A program made the position numbers and the translations under genes. Below are positions 1 to 5,457 of a stretch of 6,018 nt of DNA, in pieces. This DNA is from Paenibacillaceae bacterium (GTDB lineage: Bacteria; Bacillota; Bacilli; Paenibacillales; NBRC-103111): contig JAJFMO010000255.1 in NCBI GenBank assembly GCA_020697475.1, positions 1-6,018 on the forward strand, written 5' to 3'. The notes under the pieces are model-generated. The model worked only from the letters and a program-made list of their open reading frames with translations, was not told where the DNA came from and ran no database searches. Each line of letters starts with the position of its first letter. Position 1 is the first letter of the stretch.

Positions 1-97
1 CGATTCCGGACAGTTTTTCCGCCTGAAATAATTGCGGGACAAGCAAAAACCCGTCTTCCTCATACTGCTTTAGCTGCTGCTCCGACAAATTCGCCAT
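1..97 (-). CDS. PhyH-family (phytanoyl-CoA dioxygenase-like) oxygenase, N-terminal fragment
   Basis: Only the first 32 codons are in the window, and the gene continues past the left edge. The ATG at 97-95 opens MANLSEQQLKQYEEDGF, followed by LLVPQLFQAEKLSGI. The pattern L(S/T)xEQLxxYxxDGFxxVPxLF is the usual start of PhyH-type Fe(II)/2-oxoglutarate-dependent oxygenases, where a short helix leads into the first strand of the double-stranded beta-helix. The iron ligands (HxD...H) would lie further on and cannot be seen. A GGAG at 111-108 sits 10 nt before the ATG and overlaps the spacer after the preceding stop. Only 15 bp separate this start from the end of the binding-protein gene, so the two are probably co-transcribed. 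The substrate cannot be inferred. The family call rests on this short N-terminal motif alone. Confidence 0.6.
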   Translation of the reverse strand, partial: MANLSEQQLKQYEEDGFLLVPQLFQAEKLSGI

Positions 98-107
98 GTC
101 TCTCACA

Positions 108-111
108 CTCC
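108..111 (-). promoter_or_regulatory. Ribosome binding site of the PhyH-like gene
   Basis: GGAG lies 10 nt upstream of the ATG at 97-95. A second purine run (GAGAG, 104-100) lies closer. The site starts directly after the TAA of the upstream gene (115-113), which fits translation of both genes from one mRNA. Confidence 0.55.
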
Positions 112-112
112 A

Positions 113-1459
113 TTAGTTTCCTTTTTGTGCCGCTATCGCTTGATTGATTTCTTCTTCCGCCGTACGCAAAGCCGTGTTGATATCCATCTCGCCCTTAACC
201 ACCGACTCGAGTTTCGTCTGCATGATCGGGGTGGCGATGCTGTCGCCGATCACGGATGGAGGCGGATAACTGGCCGGCGCGCTCTTATAGATCGACTCGA
301 GATGCTTGCCCTTCAAACCGGGAATATTTTGGCCGAACTCCGCTTTGAATTTCTCCCCTGTCATCGCGGTCGCCAGACCGTTGCGGCTCATCTCCAGCTG
401 CACTTCATCGGAAACGACCGTGGAGATGACGAGAAACGCGTCCTCCTTGTGCTTGCTGGCGCTGGGAATAATGAGCGAACGGGGATCAGCCGACATGGCG
501 ATATTCGGTTTTTCCTTCAAGCTCGGATATTGCGCCACATCCCAGTTCAAGTCCGGCACTTCGATGAGCAGAGGCAGCAGGTTCACAGAAGAATACATGG
601 CTAAAGTCTTGTCTTTGGAGAAGGCTTGCTTCCCTTTGGCGTTCGTTTGCACCAGGTTGTTGCCCGGAATGTCATAGATGCTTTTCATCGTTGAAAAAAG
701 CTTTCGCCACGAGTCCGTGTTAACCGCCGCTTTGTCCGTCTGCGCATCGACATAAATCAATGATGACTGAAGACGCACCCTGGACACCAGATCCGGTTCA
801 AGTCCGCGGTATTGCACCCCGTCCGTATTTCTCGTCAGCTTGGCGGCAAGCGCAGTCGCATCCTCCCAAGTCATTCCGTCCTTCGGATACGCGATTCCGA
901 ACTTATCGAAAATGTCTTTGTTGTAATACAGCGCACTGATCAATCGGTAATAGGGCAATCCGATCAAAGCTGTTTTGTGGCTGGCCGTCTTGATTTGCGC
1001 GATCGTGGCCGGCTCGAACCTTTGAACGTCCATCTTGTTGGCCTTCATCAGTGGTTCGAGGTCGGCGTCCAGTTTCATACTTGTGACAACGGGCAGGTCG
1101 GGGGTATAAACGGGAAGGACGTCGGGCATCTCGCCGGCAGTAAGGAGTTGTTGAAACCTTTCCTCGGTTTGCCCTTTGGGTAGTTGGACGGCTTTCACCG
1201 TAATGAAGGGATACTTCTTCTTCACCGGTTCGACAACGTAGCGCTCGAATTCCGCATCGGTAAATAAATCGTCCGATTTCCCGAACGAGATGACGACGGG
1301 ATCTCGCTTGGCCGGCGCCGGTGCCGCGCGGGTATTCGAACCAGTTTGATCGCCTTGATTGTTAGCGCTTACTTCCGCCTTCTGGCTGCAGCCCGTGAAA
1401 ATCATTGCAAGAAATAATGACGTGATCATGAAAGCCAAAAATCTCGAATAGGATGTCAT
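113..1459 (-). CDS. ABC transporter sugar-binding lipoprotein (family 1 solute-binding protein), second copy
   Basis: This 448-residue protein is predicted to be an extracellular, membrane-anchored substrate-capture subunit of a sugar ABC importer. It has a lipoprotein signal: a short polar start, a hydrophobic core at about residues 7-22, and the lipobox-like FTGC with lipidated Cys24. A polar, low-complexity linker (about 25-52) follows. The mature domain begins near PVVISF (55-60). Family landmarks include a YNKD motif (179-182) and YPKDGMTWED (191-200), typical of family 1 binding proteins, plus a C-terminal KEDAFLVIS segment. The length is normal. The ATG at 1459 is preceded by GGGGAG at 8 nt. 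The gene is preceded by its own strong promoter with a LacI-type operator and is followed after 15 bp by a PhyH-like gene. It is a clear paralogue of the protein at 2694-4034, with shared motifs throughout but low overall identity. The ligand is unknown; an oligosaccharide or galactoside is inferred from the neighbours. Confidence 0.9.
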   Translation of the reverse strand: MTSYSRFLAFMITSLFLAMIFTGCSQKAEVSANNQGDQTGSNTRAAPAPAKRDPVVISFGKSDDLFTDAEFERYVVEPVKKKYPFITVKAVQLPKGQTEERFQQLLTAGEMPDVLPVYTPDLPVVTSMKLDADLEPLMKANKMDVQRFEPATIAQIKTASHKTALIGLPYYRLISALYYNKDIFDKFGIAYPKDGMTWEDATALAAKLTRNTDGVQYRGLEPDLVSRVRLQSSLIYVDAQTDKAAVNTDSWRKLFSTMKSIYDIPGNNLVQTNAKGKQAFSKDKTLAMYSSVNLLPLLIEVPDLNWDVAQYPSLKEKPNIAMSADPRSLIIPSASKHKEDAFLVISTVVSDEVQLEMSRNGLATAMTGEKFKAEFGQNIPGLKGKHLESIYKSAPASYPPPSVIGDSIATPIMQTKLESVVKGEMDINTALRTAEEEINQAIAAQKGN

Positions 1460-1467
1460 TGTCCATG

Positions 1468-1473
1468 CTCCCC
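1468..1473 (-). promoter_or_regulatory. Ribosome binding site of the second binding-protein gene
   Basis: GGGGAG, within the longer purine run GGAGAGGGGAG, lies 8 nt upstream of the ATG at 1459-1457. An intervening ATG at 1466-1464 is out of frame and is not the start. Confidence 0.7.
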
Positions 1474-1478
1474 TCTCC

Positions 1479-1512
1479 GTGAATACGTTACACGCGAAAC
1501 GTTTTCATTCAC
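1479..1512 (-). promoter_or_regulatory. Putative LacI-family operator at the predicted transcription start
   Basis: The core is the 8-bp palindrome AAACGTTT (1497-1504), centred on CG as in LacI/CcpA-family operators. It lies about +3 to +10 relative to the start predicted from the -10 box, a classic repressing position. It is embedded in a wider inverted repeat: GTGAAT (minus strand, 1512-1507) pairs with ATTCAC (1484-1479). An AACGT motif occurs twice on the minus strand 14 bp apart. The match to the cre consensus TGWAANCGNTNWCA is good in the left half only. The repressor encoded immediately upstream (1577-2578) is the obvious candidate to bind here; CcpA is an alternative. Binding is inferred. 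Confidence 0.55.
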
Positions 1513-1542
1513 ATTATAGGTCTCCCTCAAGAAGGGTGTCAA
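1513..1542 (-). promoter_or_regulatory. Sigma-A-type promoter for the second binding-protein gene
   Basis: On the minus strand TTGACA (1542-1537) and TATAAT (1518-1513) both match the vegetative consensus at 6/6, with an 18-bp spacer, one longer than optimal. The start is predicted near 1507-1506, giving a leader of about 47 nt. It is the strongest promoter-like sequence noticed in the window. A promoter this good implies that the gene is held in check, which fits the operator core lying on the predicted start. Confidence 0.8.
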
Positions 1543-1568
1543 TAACTATTTGACAGCTTTGTGACACC
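1535..1568. repeat. TGTCA/TGACA inverted and direct repeats around and upstream of the -35 box
   Basis: On the plus strand GGTGTCA (1535-1541) is the exact reverse complement of TGACACC (1562-1568). A third copy, TTGACA (1550-1555), is the reverse complement of TGTCAA (1537-1542), which is the -35 box itself. The two TGACA copies at 1551 and 1562 are direct repeats 11 bp apart, about one helical turn. This layout resembles an activator site abutting the -35. An RNA hairpin after the lacI stop is possible too, but there is no T-run, so it is not a standard terminator. Confidence 0.4.
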
Positions 1569-1576
1569 GCAACGAG

Positions 1577-2578
1577 TTACGTCAACGTTCCAAGCGTTAT
1601 GCCCGGTTTATATTCATAAGCGAACAGCCGGCTTAAATTTACTTTTCCATCTCCTTCAATAAGGTGAATGAGCGTTGTCACTCCGTGAGCTACGATATCG
1701 GCGACGGAAACAACTACACGGGAAGCGTTCAACTCTTCAACCGGGGACGACTTGTGAGCGAAAGTGAGGATGGAAATATCGTCCGGTACGCGCAGTCCCA
1801 ATGCTTGAACTTGAGAATGAAACCGTTGAAAAGTTCCTTGATTTGTGCAAATAGCCGCTGTGATCGGCGGCAATGTGCGCAATTCACTCGAATCGGGCAG
1901 CTCAATCAGCCACTCAGGGCGTGGAGTAATTCCTGCCGCTTGCATGGCGTCCGCCCAGCCTTTCTGCCTTCGATCAAACAACGCTTTGAATTCCGCCTTG
2001 CGCACAAATCCGATGTCTCGATGCCCTGCCTTCAGAAGCTGCTCCACCGCCAACTTCGCCCCGCCGGAATCATCGGGAGCCGAGTAAACGGATTGGGACG
2101 GGTAATCGAATACATAGACGATCGGCTTGGCAAACGCGTCCAACAAGGCAACGGGATCGGGATATTTGCTCAGATCGTGATTAAGAACCAGAAGCCCGTC
2201 AATCACTCCCAGATCCTGCAACAATCCTTCGGTTTCTTTCAACCCGGTTAATAAGGTCACATGATAACCGTGGCGCAAGGCGGCATCCATCAGTCCGCTC
2301 ATCGATTCGTTGGCAAAGCTGTGCCCTCCGTAGGTGCCAATATAGCGAAAAAACTCCGCCGACGTCCCAAGTACGCCAATCGTTCGCGACGCCCCCATCC
2401 GGAGTATTCGCGCTGCCGCACTGGGGACGTAGCCCAATTGTTTGGCGGCAGACAGCACTTTTTGACGAGTGTTTTCCGAAATCGGGATCGTTCCGTCAGC
2501 GCTATTCAAAATTCTCGAAGCAGTGGAGATGGAAACTCCGGCGAGCTTCGCCACCTCGGTAAGATTCGCTTGTTTCAT
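1577..2578 (-). CDS. LacI-family transcriptional repressor
   Basis: This 333-residue DNA-binding regulator has the standard LacI/GalR length and order. The N-terminal helix-turn-helix (about 5-25) reads NLTEVAKLAGVSISTASRIL. The hinge helix around 54-62 carries the expected leucine (L59), followed by SRTIGVL. The periplasmic-binding-protein-like effector domain shows GVIDGLLVL (124-132), PIVYVFDY (152-159), the AVEQLLKAGHRDIGFV block (177-192), and ALGLRVPDDISIL (259-271). Two sugar-contact motifs are altered: the usual AND is TNQ (245-247), and the usual GFDD after the ISVV strand is FAHK (273-276). The ATG at 2578 is chosen because AAGGAG lies 5 nt upstream; an in-frame ATG at 2593 has no ribosome binding site. 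The gene sits between the two binding-protein genes, and its likely target is the operator at 1479-1512. The effector is unknown, probably a sugar from this pathway. Confidence 0.92.
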   Translation of the reverse strand: MKQANLTEVAKLAGVSISTASRILNSADGTIPISENTRQKVLSAAKQLGYVPSAAARILRMGASRTIGVLGTSAEFFRYIGTYGGHSFANESMSGLMDAALRHGYHVTLLTGLKETEGLLQDLGVIDGLLVLNHDLSKYPDPVALLDAFAKPIVYVFDYPSQSVYSAPDDSGGAKLAVEQLLKAGHRDIGFVRKAEFKALFDRRQKGWADAMQAAGITPRPEWLIELPDSSELRTLPPITAAICTNQGTFQRFHSQVQALGLRVPDDISILTFAHKSSPVEELNASRVVVSVADIVAHGVTTLIHLIEGDGKVNLSRLFAYEYKPGITLGTLT

Positions 2579-2583
2579 AGTTG

Positions 2584-2589
2584 CTCCTT
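2584..2589 (-). promoter_or_regulatory. Ribosome binding site that fixes the lacI-family gene start
   Basis: AAGGAG lies 5 nt before the ATG at 2578-2576. It falls inside the extra five codons that would be added by starting at the ATG at 2593, and it therefore argues for the shorter protein. Confidence 0.65.
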
Positions 2590-2647
2590 GCATTCTTGAT
2601 ATCGGAACTTCAGTACAATTTCCAAGTCGGCTGCTTCTACCTTACGT

Positions 2648-2656
2648 ATTGTATCA
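2648..2656 (-). promoter_or_regulatory. Possible extended -10 promoter for the repressor gene
   Basis: On the minus strand the sequence TGATACAAT has the TGN extension plus TACAAT, a 5/6 match to the -10 consensus. No convincing -35 lies 16-18 bp upstream. The start would fall near 2641, giving a leader of about 60 nt. The 115-bp gap after the first binding-protein gene gives room for a separate promoter, but read-through from upstream is equally possible. Confidence 0.3.
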
Positions 2657-2693
2657 TTTTATGCAAACACGGGGTACCCGATCGAAATGACCT

Positions 2694-4034
2694 CTATTTA
2701 GCCGCCATCGCCGACACGTCCAGGTTGAACTTCTCTTCGGCATCACTAAGGGCTGTGTTGGCGTCCGTTGCCCCACTCGCCACCTTATCGGCCGCCTCCC
2801 CCAAATATTTTAATGCAATGCTCTCATAAGGTGTCAAAACGGCGGGAGAAGCGGCGAAGCTGTTTTTGAATATGCCTTGAATGTTTTTGCCCTTCAGTGA
2901 TTTGTAATTGGAGCCGAATTTTTGTTTAATAGCCGGGTCTTTAAGAACAGTCAGTCTCCCTTCACCGTTCATCAGCAGCTGATCCTCTGCATCGGTAACG
3001 ACTTGTAGTACTTTGAAGGCCTCATCTTTATGCTGGCTTGTGGAAGAAATCATCACGATTTGCGGGTTGGCATCCAGCCCGATTCCCAACTTTCCCTTGA
3101 AGTTAGGATACGATACCAAATCCCAATTGAACGATTGACCTCCGTTCACGTATTGTTCAATATCGGCGATCCGTGCAGTGGTAGCAGCGACCATGGCCAA
3201 ATCTTGATTTTTCAAGAATTCATCCATAAATTTGCCTTCCAGCTGATTCCCCGGAATGTTCTGAACCGACCGGTAAAGCTCTAGCACGTTTTTCCACCCG
3301 TCGGTGGAGAAGGCGGCTTTCCCTGTCTTGGCATCTGTATACGATAGAGAAAGCTGGGCGCCAAAGTTACGGATATCGCCTGCATACAGACCTTTGTACT
3401 TCGTGCCGCCATCCATTCGGGACAAGCGAGTGCCAAGTGCGATCACATCATCCCAAGTCAACCCGTCTTTCGGGTAGGGGACAGCGAATTTATCATAGAG
3501 ATCTTTATTGTAGAACAACAGCGAGAATTTATCAGAAAATGGAAGCGCAAACAATTTGCCCTGACCGGAAAAGCTACCGATTCGCTTGATGCTTACGGAA
3601 TCGAATTTGTCTGTATCCAGCTTGTTCTTCTTCACGAGGTCGGTTAAGTCGTAAGGCAGCTTCAAGTCCATGTACTGGCTCATGGACTGAAAACCGGCGA
3701 AAATCAAATCAGGAAATTGATTGGCAGAAACCAGTTGCTCCGGCGTCGTATTTTTGTCCGGGTGCACCAGCTTCACCGTAATGTTTGGGTAGACTTTTTT
3801 GACGGGATCGGCGATAAACCGAGTAAATTCGTCATCCGTGATCCCTGTGCCTTGGTACATCGATAAGGTAACCGGTTCCACAGCAGAGGGCGGCGTCGCT
3901 TCTTTGACATCTGTAAGTCCTGCAGACGTATTCGCCGGTTTGCTCTCCCCTCCGCTGGAACAAGAGGCTGCGACGAGCATGAGTAAGAAAATAACGATAA
4001 CAGAACGTCTCCGTTTCATTTTCCGTACCCCCAT
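2694..4034 (-). CDS. ABC transporter sugar-binding lipoprotein (family 1 solute-binding protein), first copy
   Basis: This 446-residue protein is predicted to be a secreted, lipid-anchored substrate-binding subunit of a carbohydrate ABC importer. The N-terminus is very basic (MGVRKMKRRR), followed by a hydrophobic core (11-23) and a lipobox ending in AASC with Cys25. A Ser/Gly/Pro-rich linker (26-53) leads into the binding domain at PVTLSMY (54-60). The motifs YNKD (175-178) and YPKDGLTWDD (187-196) match the paralogue at 113-1459 closely, as do DPVKKxYPxITVK (76-88) and the C-terminal HKDEAFKVLQ segment. The ATG at 4034 is preferred because AAGGA lies 7 nt upstream. The ATG at 4019 (MKRRRS) is a reasonable alternative and leaves the mature protein unchanged. 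The gene follows melA after 103 bp containing a large hairpin. No permease gene is adjacent. Role in galactoside uptake is inferred from context. Confidence 0.9.
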   Translation of the reverse strand: MGVRKMKRRRSVIVIFLLMLVAASCSSGGESKPANTSAGLTDVKEATPPSAVEPVTLSMYQGTGITDDEFTRFIADPVKKVYPNITVKLVHPDKNTTPEQLVSANQFPDLIFAGFQSMSQYMDLKLPYDLTDLVKKNKLDTDKFDSVSIKRIGSFSGQGKLFALPFSDKFSLLFYNKDLYDKFAVPYPKDGLTWDDVIALGTRLSRMDGGTKYKGLYAGDIRNFGAQLSLSYTDAKTGKAAFSTDGWKNVLELYRSVQNIPGNQLEGKFMDEFLKNQDLAMVAATTARIADIEQYVNGGQSFNWDLVSYPNFKGKLGIGLDANPQIVMISSTSQHKDEAFKVLQVVTDAEDQLLMNGEGRLTVLKDPAIKQKFGSNYKSLKGKNIQGIFKNSFAASPAVLTPYESIALKYLGEAADKVASGATDANTALSDAEEKFNLDVSAMAAK

Positions 4035-4040
4035 ATTGGT

Positions 4041-4046
4041 TTCCTT
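4041..4046 (-). promoter_or_regulatory. Ribosome binding site of the first binding-protein gene
   Basis: AAGGAA lies 6 nt upstream of the ATG at 4034-4032 and favours it over the TTG at 4079, which lies inside the palindrome. The ATG at 4019 has only a GGGGG run at comparable distance. Confidence 0.55.
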
Positions 4047-4064
4047 GAATGTGTAAGCGCATTC
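4047..4064. promoter_or_regulatory. Small inverted repeat, cre/LacI-operator-like, upstream of the first binding-protein gene
   Basis: The plus strand reads GAATG-TGTAAGCG-CATTC, with 5-bp perfect arms around an 8-nt centre. The internal TGTAAGCGCATTCC matches the cre consensus TGWAANCGNTNWCA except at positions 10 and 14. It lies immediately upstream of the ribosome binding site, where a bound repressor could act as a roadblock. Chance similarity is quite possible. Confidence 0.3.
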
Positions 4065-4073
4065 CACCAGAGT

Positions 4074-4112
4074 CTGCAAGAAGGCATATTACAGTAATAT
4101 GCCTTCTTGCAG
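4074..4112. repeat. Perfect 39-bp palindrome (strong hairpin) between melA and the first binding-protein gene
   Basis: The arm CTGCAAGAAGGCATATTAC (4074-4092) and its exact reverse complement (4094-4112) flank a single base at 4093. As RNA this forms an 18-bp stem with a 3-nt loop. Pairing can continue outward after an internal loop: AGAG (4069-4072) with CTCT (4117-4120), and CACCAG (4065-4070) with CTGGTG (4132-4137), though these overlap and compete. There is no T-run on either side, so it is not a textbook intrinsic terminator. Likely roles are protection of the melA mRNA 3' end, partial termination, or a protein-binding site. Confidence 0.85.
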
Positions 4113-4137
4113 TACCCTCTAAGCTGCAAACCTGGTG

Positions 4138-5430
4138 TTACTTGTACTTCGGCAACAGATTCCCGTGCGCCTCGATCAAATCATTGCAAAGCGCCACAAT
4201 GTCATCCTGCGACAGTTCGGCGGCTGTATGCGGGTCAAGAAAAGCCGCATGATAAATTTGTTCCTTCTTAAGCGAAACAGCCGCCTCGACCGTTAACAGT
4301 TGCGGATTGATCTGGTTGCGGTTCACAGCGGCGCACACCGGCGGCAATTCGCCCACATACGTCGGTTGAATTCCGTTGGAATCGACCATGCAGGCCACTT
4401 CCACACAAGCTTCCTTCGGCAGATTGGTGATCAGCCCCGTATTCATGACGTTCCCGGCAAACTTGAACAGCTTGTTGGTCTCCATCGCTTCAATAATATT
4501 CGAGCCGTATTCCTTGGACTTGATATGCTCGATCGTCTTCGCGTTGACCAACTGCTTTGTCTGCGCCCTCCCTTTCGTTTTACGCTCCATATTTTTGTAA
4601 ACCCGATCCAATTCGATATTGTATTTCTCCGCCAATTCGGGATAATTGCGCTTTAAGTAATAAGGATAATACTCCGAATGGTGGTTGGAAGATTCCGTTA
4701 CATAATAGCCGAATCGGAACATGACATCGAATCGCACCATATTGTCATGTGGATTCTCCTGCAATTCCTGCGCTCTGCGCTTGATCTCCGGATACAAGTC
4801 AACCCCGTCGCGTGAAATTTCCAGCAGCCAGGCCATATGATTAATGCCGGCGATTTTCCACTTCACCCCGGCCGGATCCATATCGAGCGAATCGAACAGT
4901 TTGGGCACACAGCTCTGCACACTGTGGCATAGACCGACCGTCTCCACACCGAATCGGGTATTCATAACGTTGGTCAAGATCGACATCGGATTCGTGTAAT
5001 TGATAAAAAAGGCGCCCGGACACAATTCATGGATATCCTCGGCAAACTGCTGCAGCACTGGGATCGTTCTCAAGCCGCGAAAAATCCCCCCGATGCCCAG
5101 TGTATCGGCAATCGTCTGACGGAGTCCGTATTTCTTCGGAACCTCCATGTCGATGCGAACATGATCGTATCCGCCAACTAGCACGCTGTTGACAACGTAC
5201 TTGGCTCCCCGCAAAGCTTCTCTCCGATCCGCATAGGCCTTGACGCGCACAGAGCTGCCCAACGTTTCTTTCATCGTGTTGAGCATCTTTTCGGCATCCT
5301 TCAGCCTCTCCAGATCGATGTCGTGGATGGCCAGCTCAAAATCCTGAAGAGCCGGCATCAACATGCAATCCCCCATCAATCTCTTGGCAAAGACAGCGCT
5401 TCCTACACCGATATAAGCGATTTTTGACAT
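4138..5430 (-). CDS. melA: Alpha-galactosidase, glycoside hydrolase family 4 (MelA)
   Basis: This 430-residue cytoplasmic enzyme is expected to hydrolyse alpha-galactosides such as melibiose and raffinose by the GH4 redox-elimination mechanism, using NAD+ and a divalent metal such as Mn2+. The N-terminal Rossmann fold has IGVGS (7-11) and the acidic end of strand 2 (HDID, 36-39). Other family landmarks are NYTNPM (144-149), GLCHS with the metal-binding Cys168, GINHMAWL with the metal-binding His198, and the ESSNHHSEYYPYY block (246-258). The C-terminal half includes FAGNVMNTGLITNLP and LDPHTAAELS. Length and sequence agree closely with Bacillus subtilis MelA as recalled. The ATG at 5430 is chosen because GGAGG lies 9 nt upstream; a TTG at 5451 would add seven residues before the Rossmann strand. 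It follows a paralogous GH4 gene after 27 bp and precedes a sugar-binding protein gene. Exact substrate is inferred from the family; other GH4 specificities cannot be fully excluded. Confidence 0.93.
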   Translation of the reverse strand: MSKIAYIGVGSAVFAKRLMGDCMLMPALQDFELAIHDIDLERLKDAEKMLNTMKETLGSSVRVKAYADRREALRGAKYVVNSVLVGGYDHVRIDMEVPKKYGLRQTIADTLGIGGIFRGLRTIPVLQQFAEDIHELCPGAFFINYTNPMSILTNVMNTRFGVETVGLCHSVQSCVPKLFDSLDMDPAGVKWKIAGINHMAWLLEISRDGVDLYPEIKRRAQELQENPHDNMVRFDVMFRFGYYVTESSNHHSEYYPYYLKRNYPELAEKYNIELDRVYKNMERKTKGRAQTKQLVNAKTIEHIKSKEYGSNIIEAMETNKLFKFAGNVMNTGLITNLPKEACVEVACMVDSNGIQPTYVGELPPVCAAVNRNQINPQLLTVEAAVSLKKEQIYHAAFLDPHTAAELSQDDIVALCNDLIEAHGNLLPKYK

Positions 5431-5439
5431 GTACAACAA

Positions 5440-5444
5440 CCTCC
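5440..5444 (-). promoter_or_regulatory. Ribosome binding site of melA
   Basis: GGAGG lies 9 nt upstream of the ATG at 5430-5428, within the 27-bp gap after the upstream GH4 gene. It lies downstream of the TTG at 5451 and so excludes that codon as the main start. Confidence 0.75.
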
Positions 5445-5457
5445 GATTCAATATATG

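Noticed and set aside
125..604. Plus-strand open frame of 159 codons, and other plus-strand frames such as 306-677, 812-1183, 1664-2251, 2261-2599, 4300-4656 and 5681-5914
   Set aside because: They lie almost wholly antisense to genes with clear family motifs, have no recognisable domains or ribosome binding sites, and have the arginine/histidine-rich look of shadow frames.
2660..2692. Terminator after the first binding-protein gene (CGGGTACCCCG)
   Set aside because: The self-complementary GGGTACCC leaves no room for a hairpin loop, and no T-run follows.
3832..4062. Minus-strand open frame of 76 codons overlapping the start of the first binding-protein gene
   Set aside because: It is another frame of the same signal-peptide and linker DNA, and its translation shows no domain.
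4035..4079. TTG at 4079 as start of the first binding-protein gene
   Set aside because: It lies inside the palindrome, has no ribosome binding site, and would put 15 extra residues before a normal lipoprotein signal peptide.
4074..4112. Intrinsic terminator for melA
   Set aside because: The stem is strong, but no T-run follows it on the minus strand (or on the plus strand), so it is listed as a palindrome rather than a terminator.
4841..5023. Minus-strand open frame of 60 codons inside melA
   Set aside because: It lies in another frame of the conserved central part of melA, which is intact in its own frame.
5431..5451. TTG at 5451 as start of melA
   Set aside because: The GGAGG at 5444-5440 lies downstream of it and fits the ATG at 5430, which places the Rossmann strand directly at the N-terminus as in the family.
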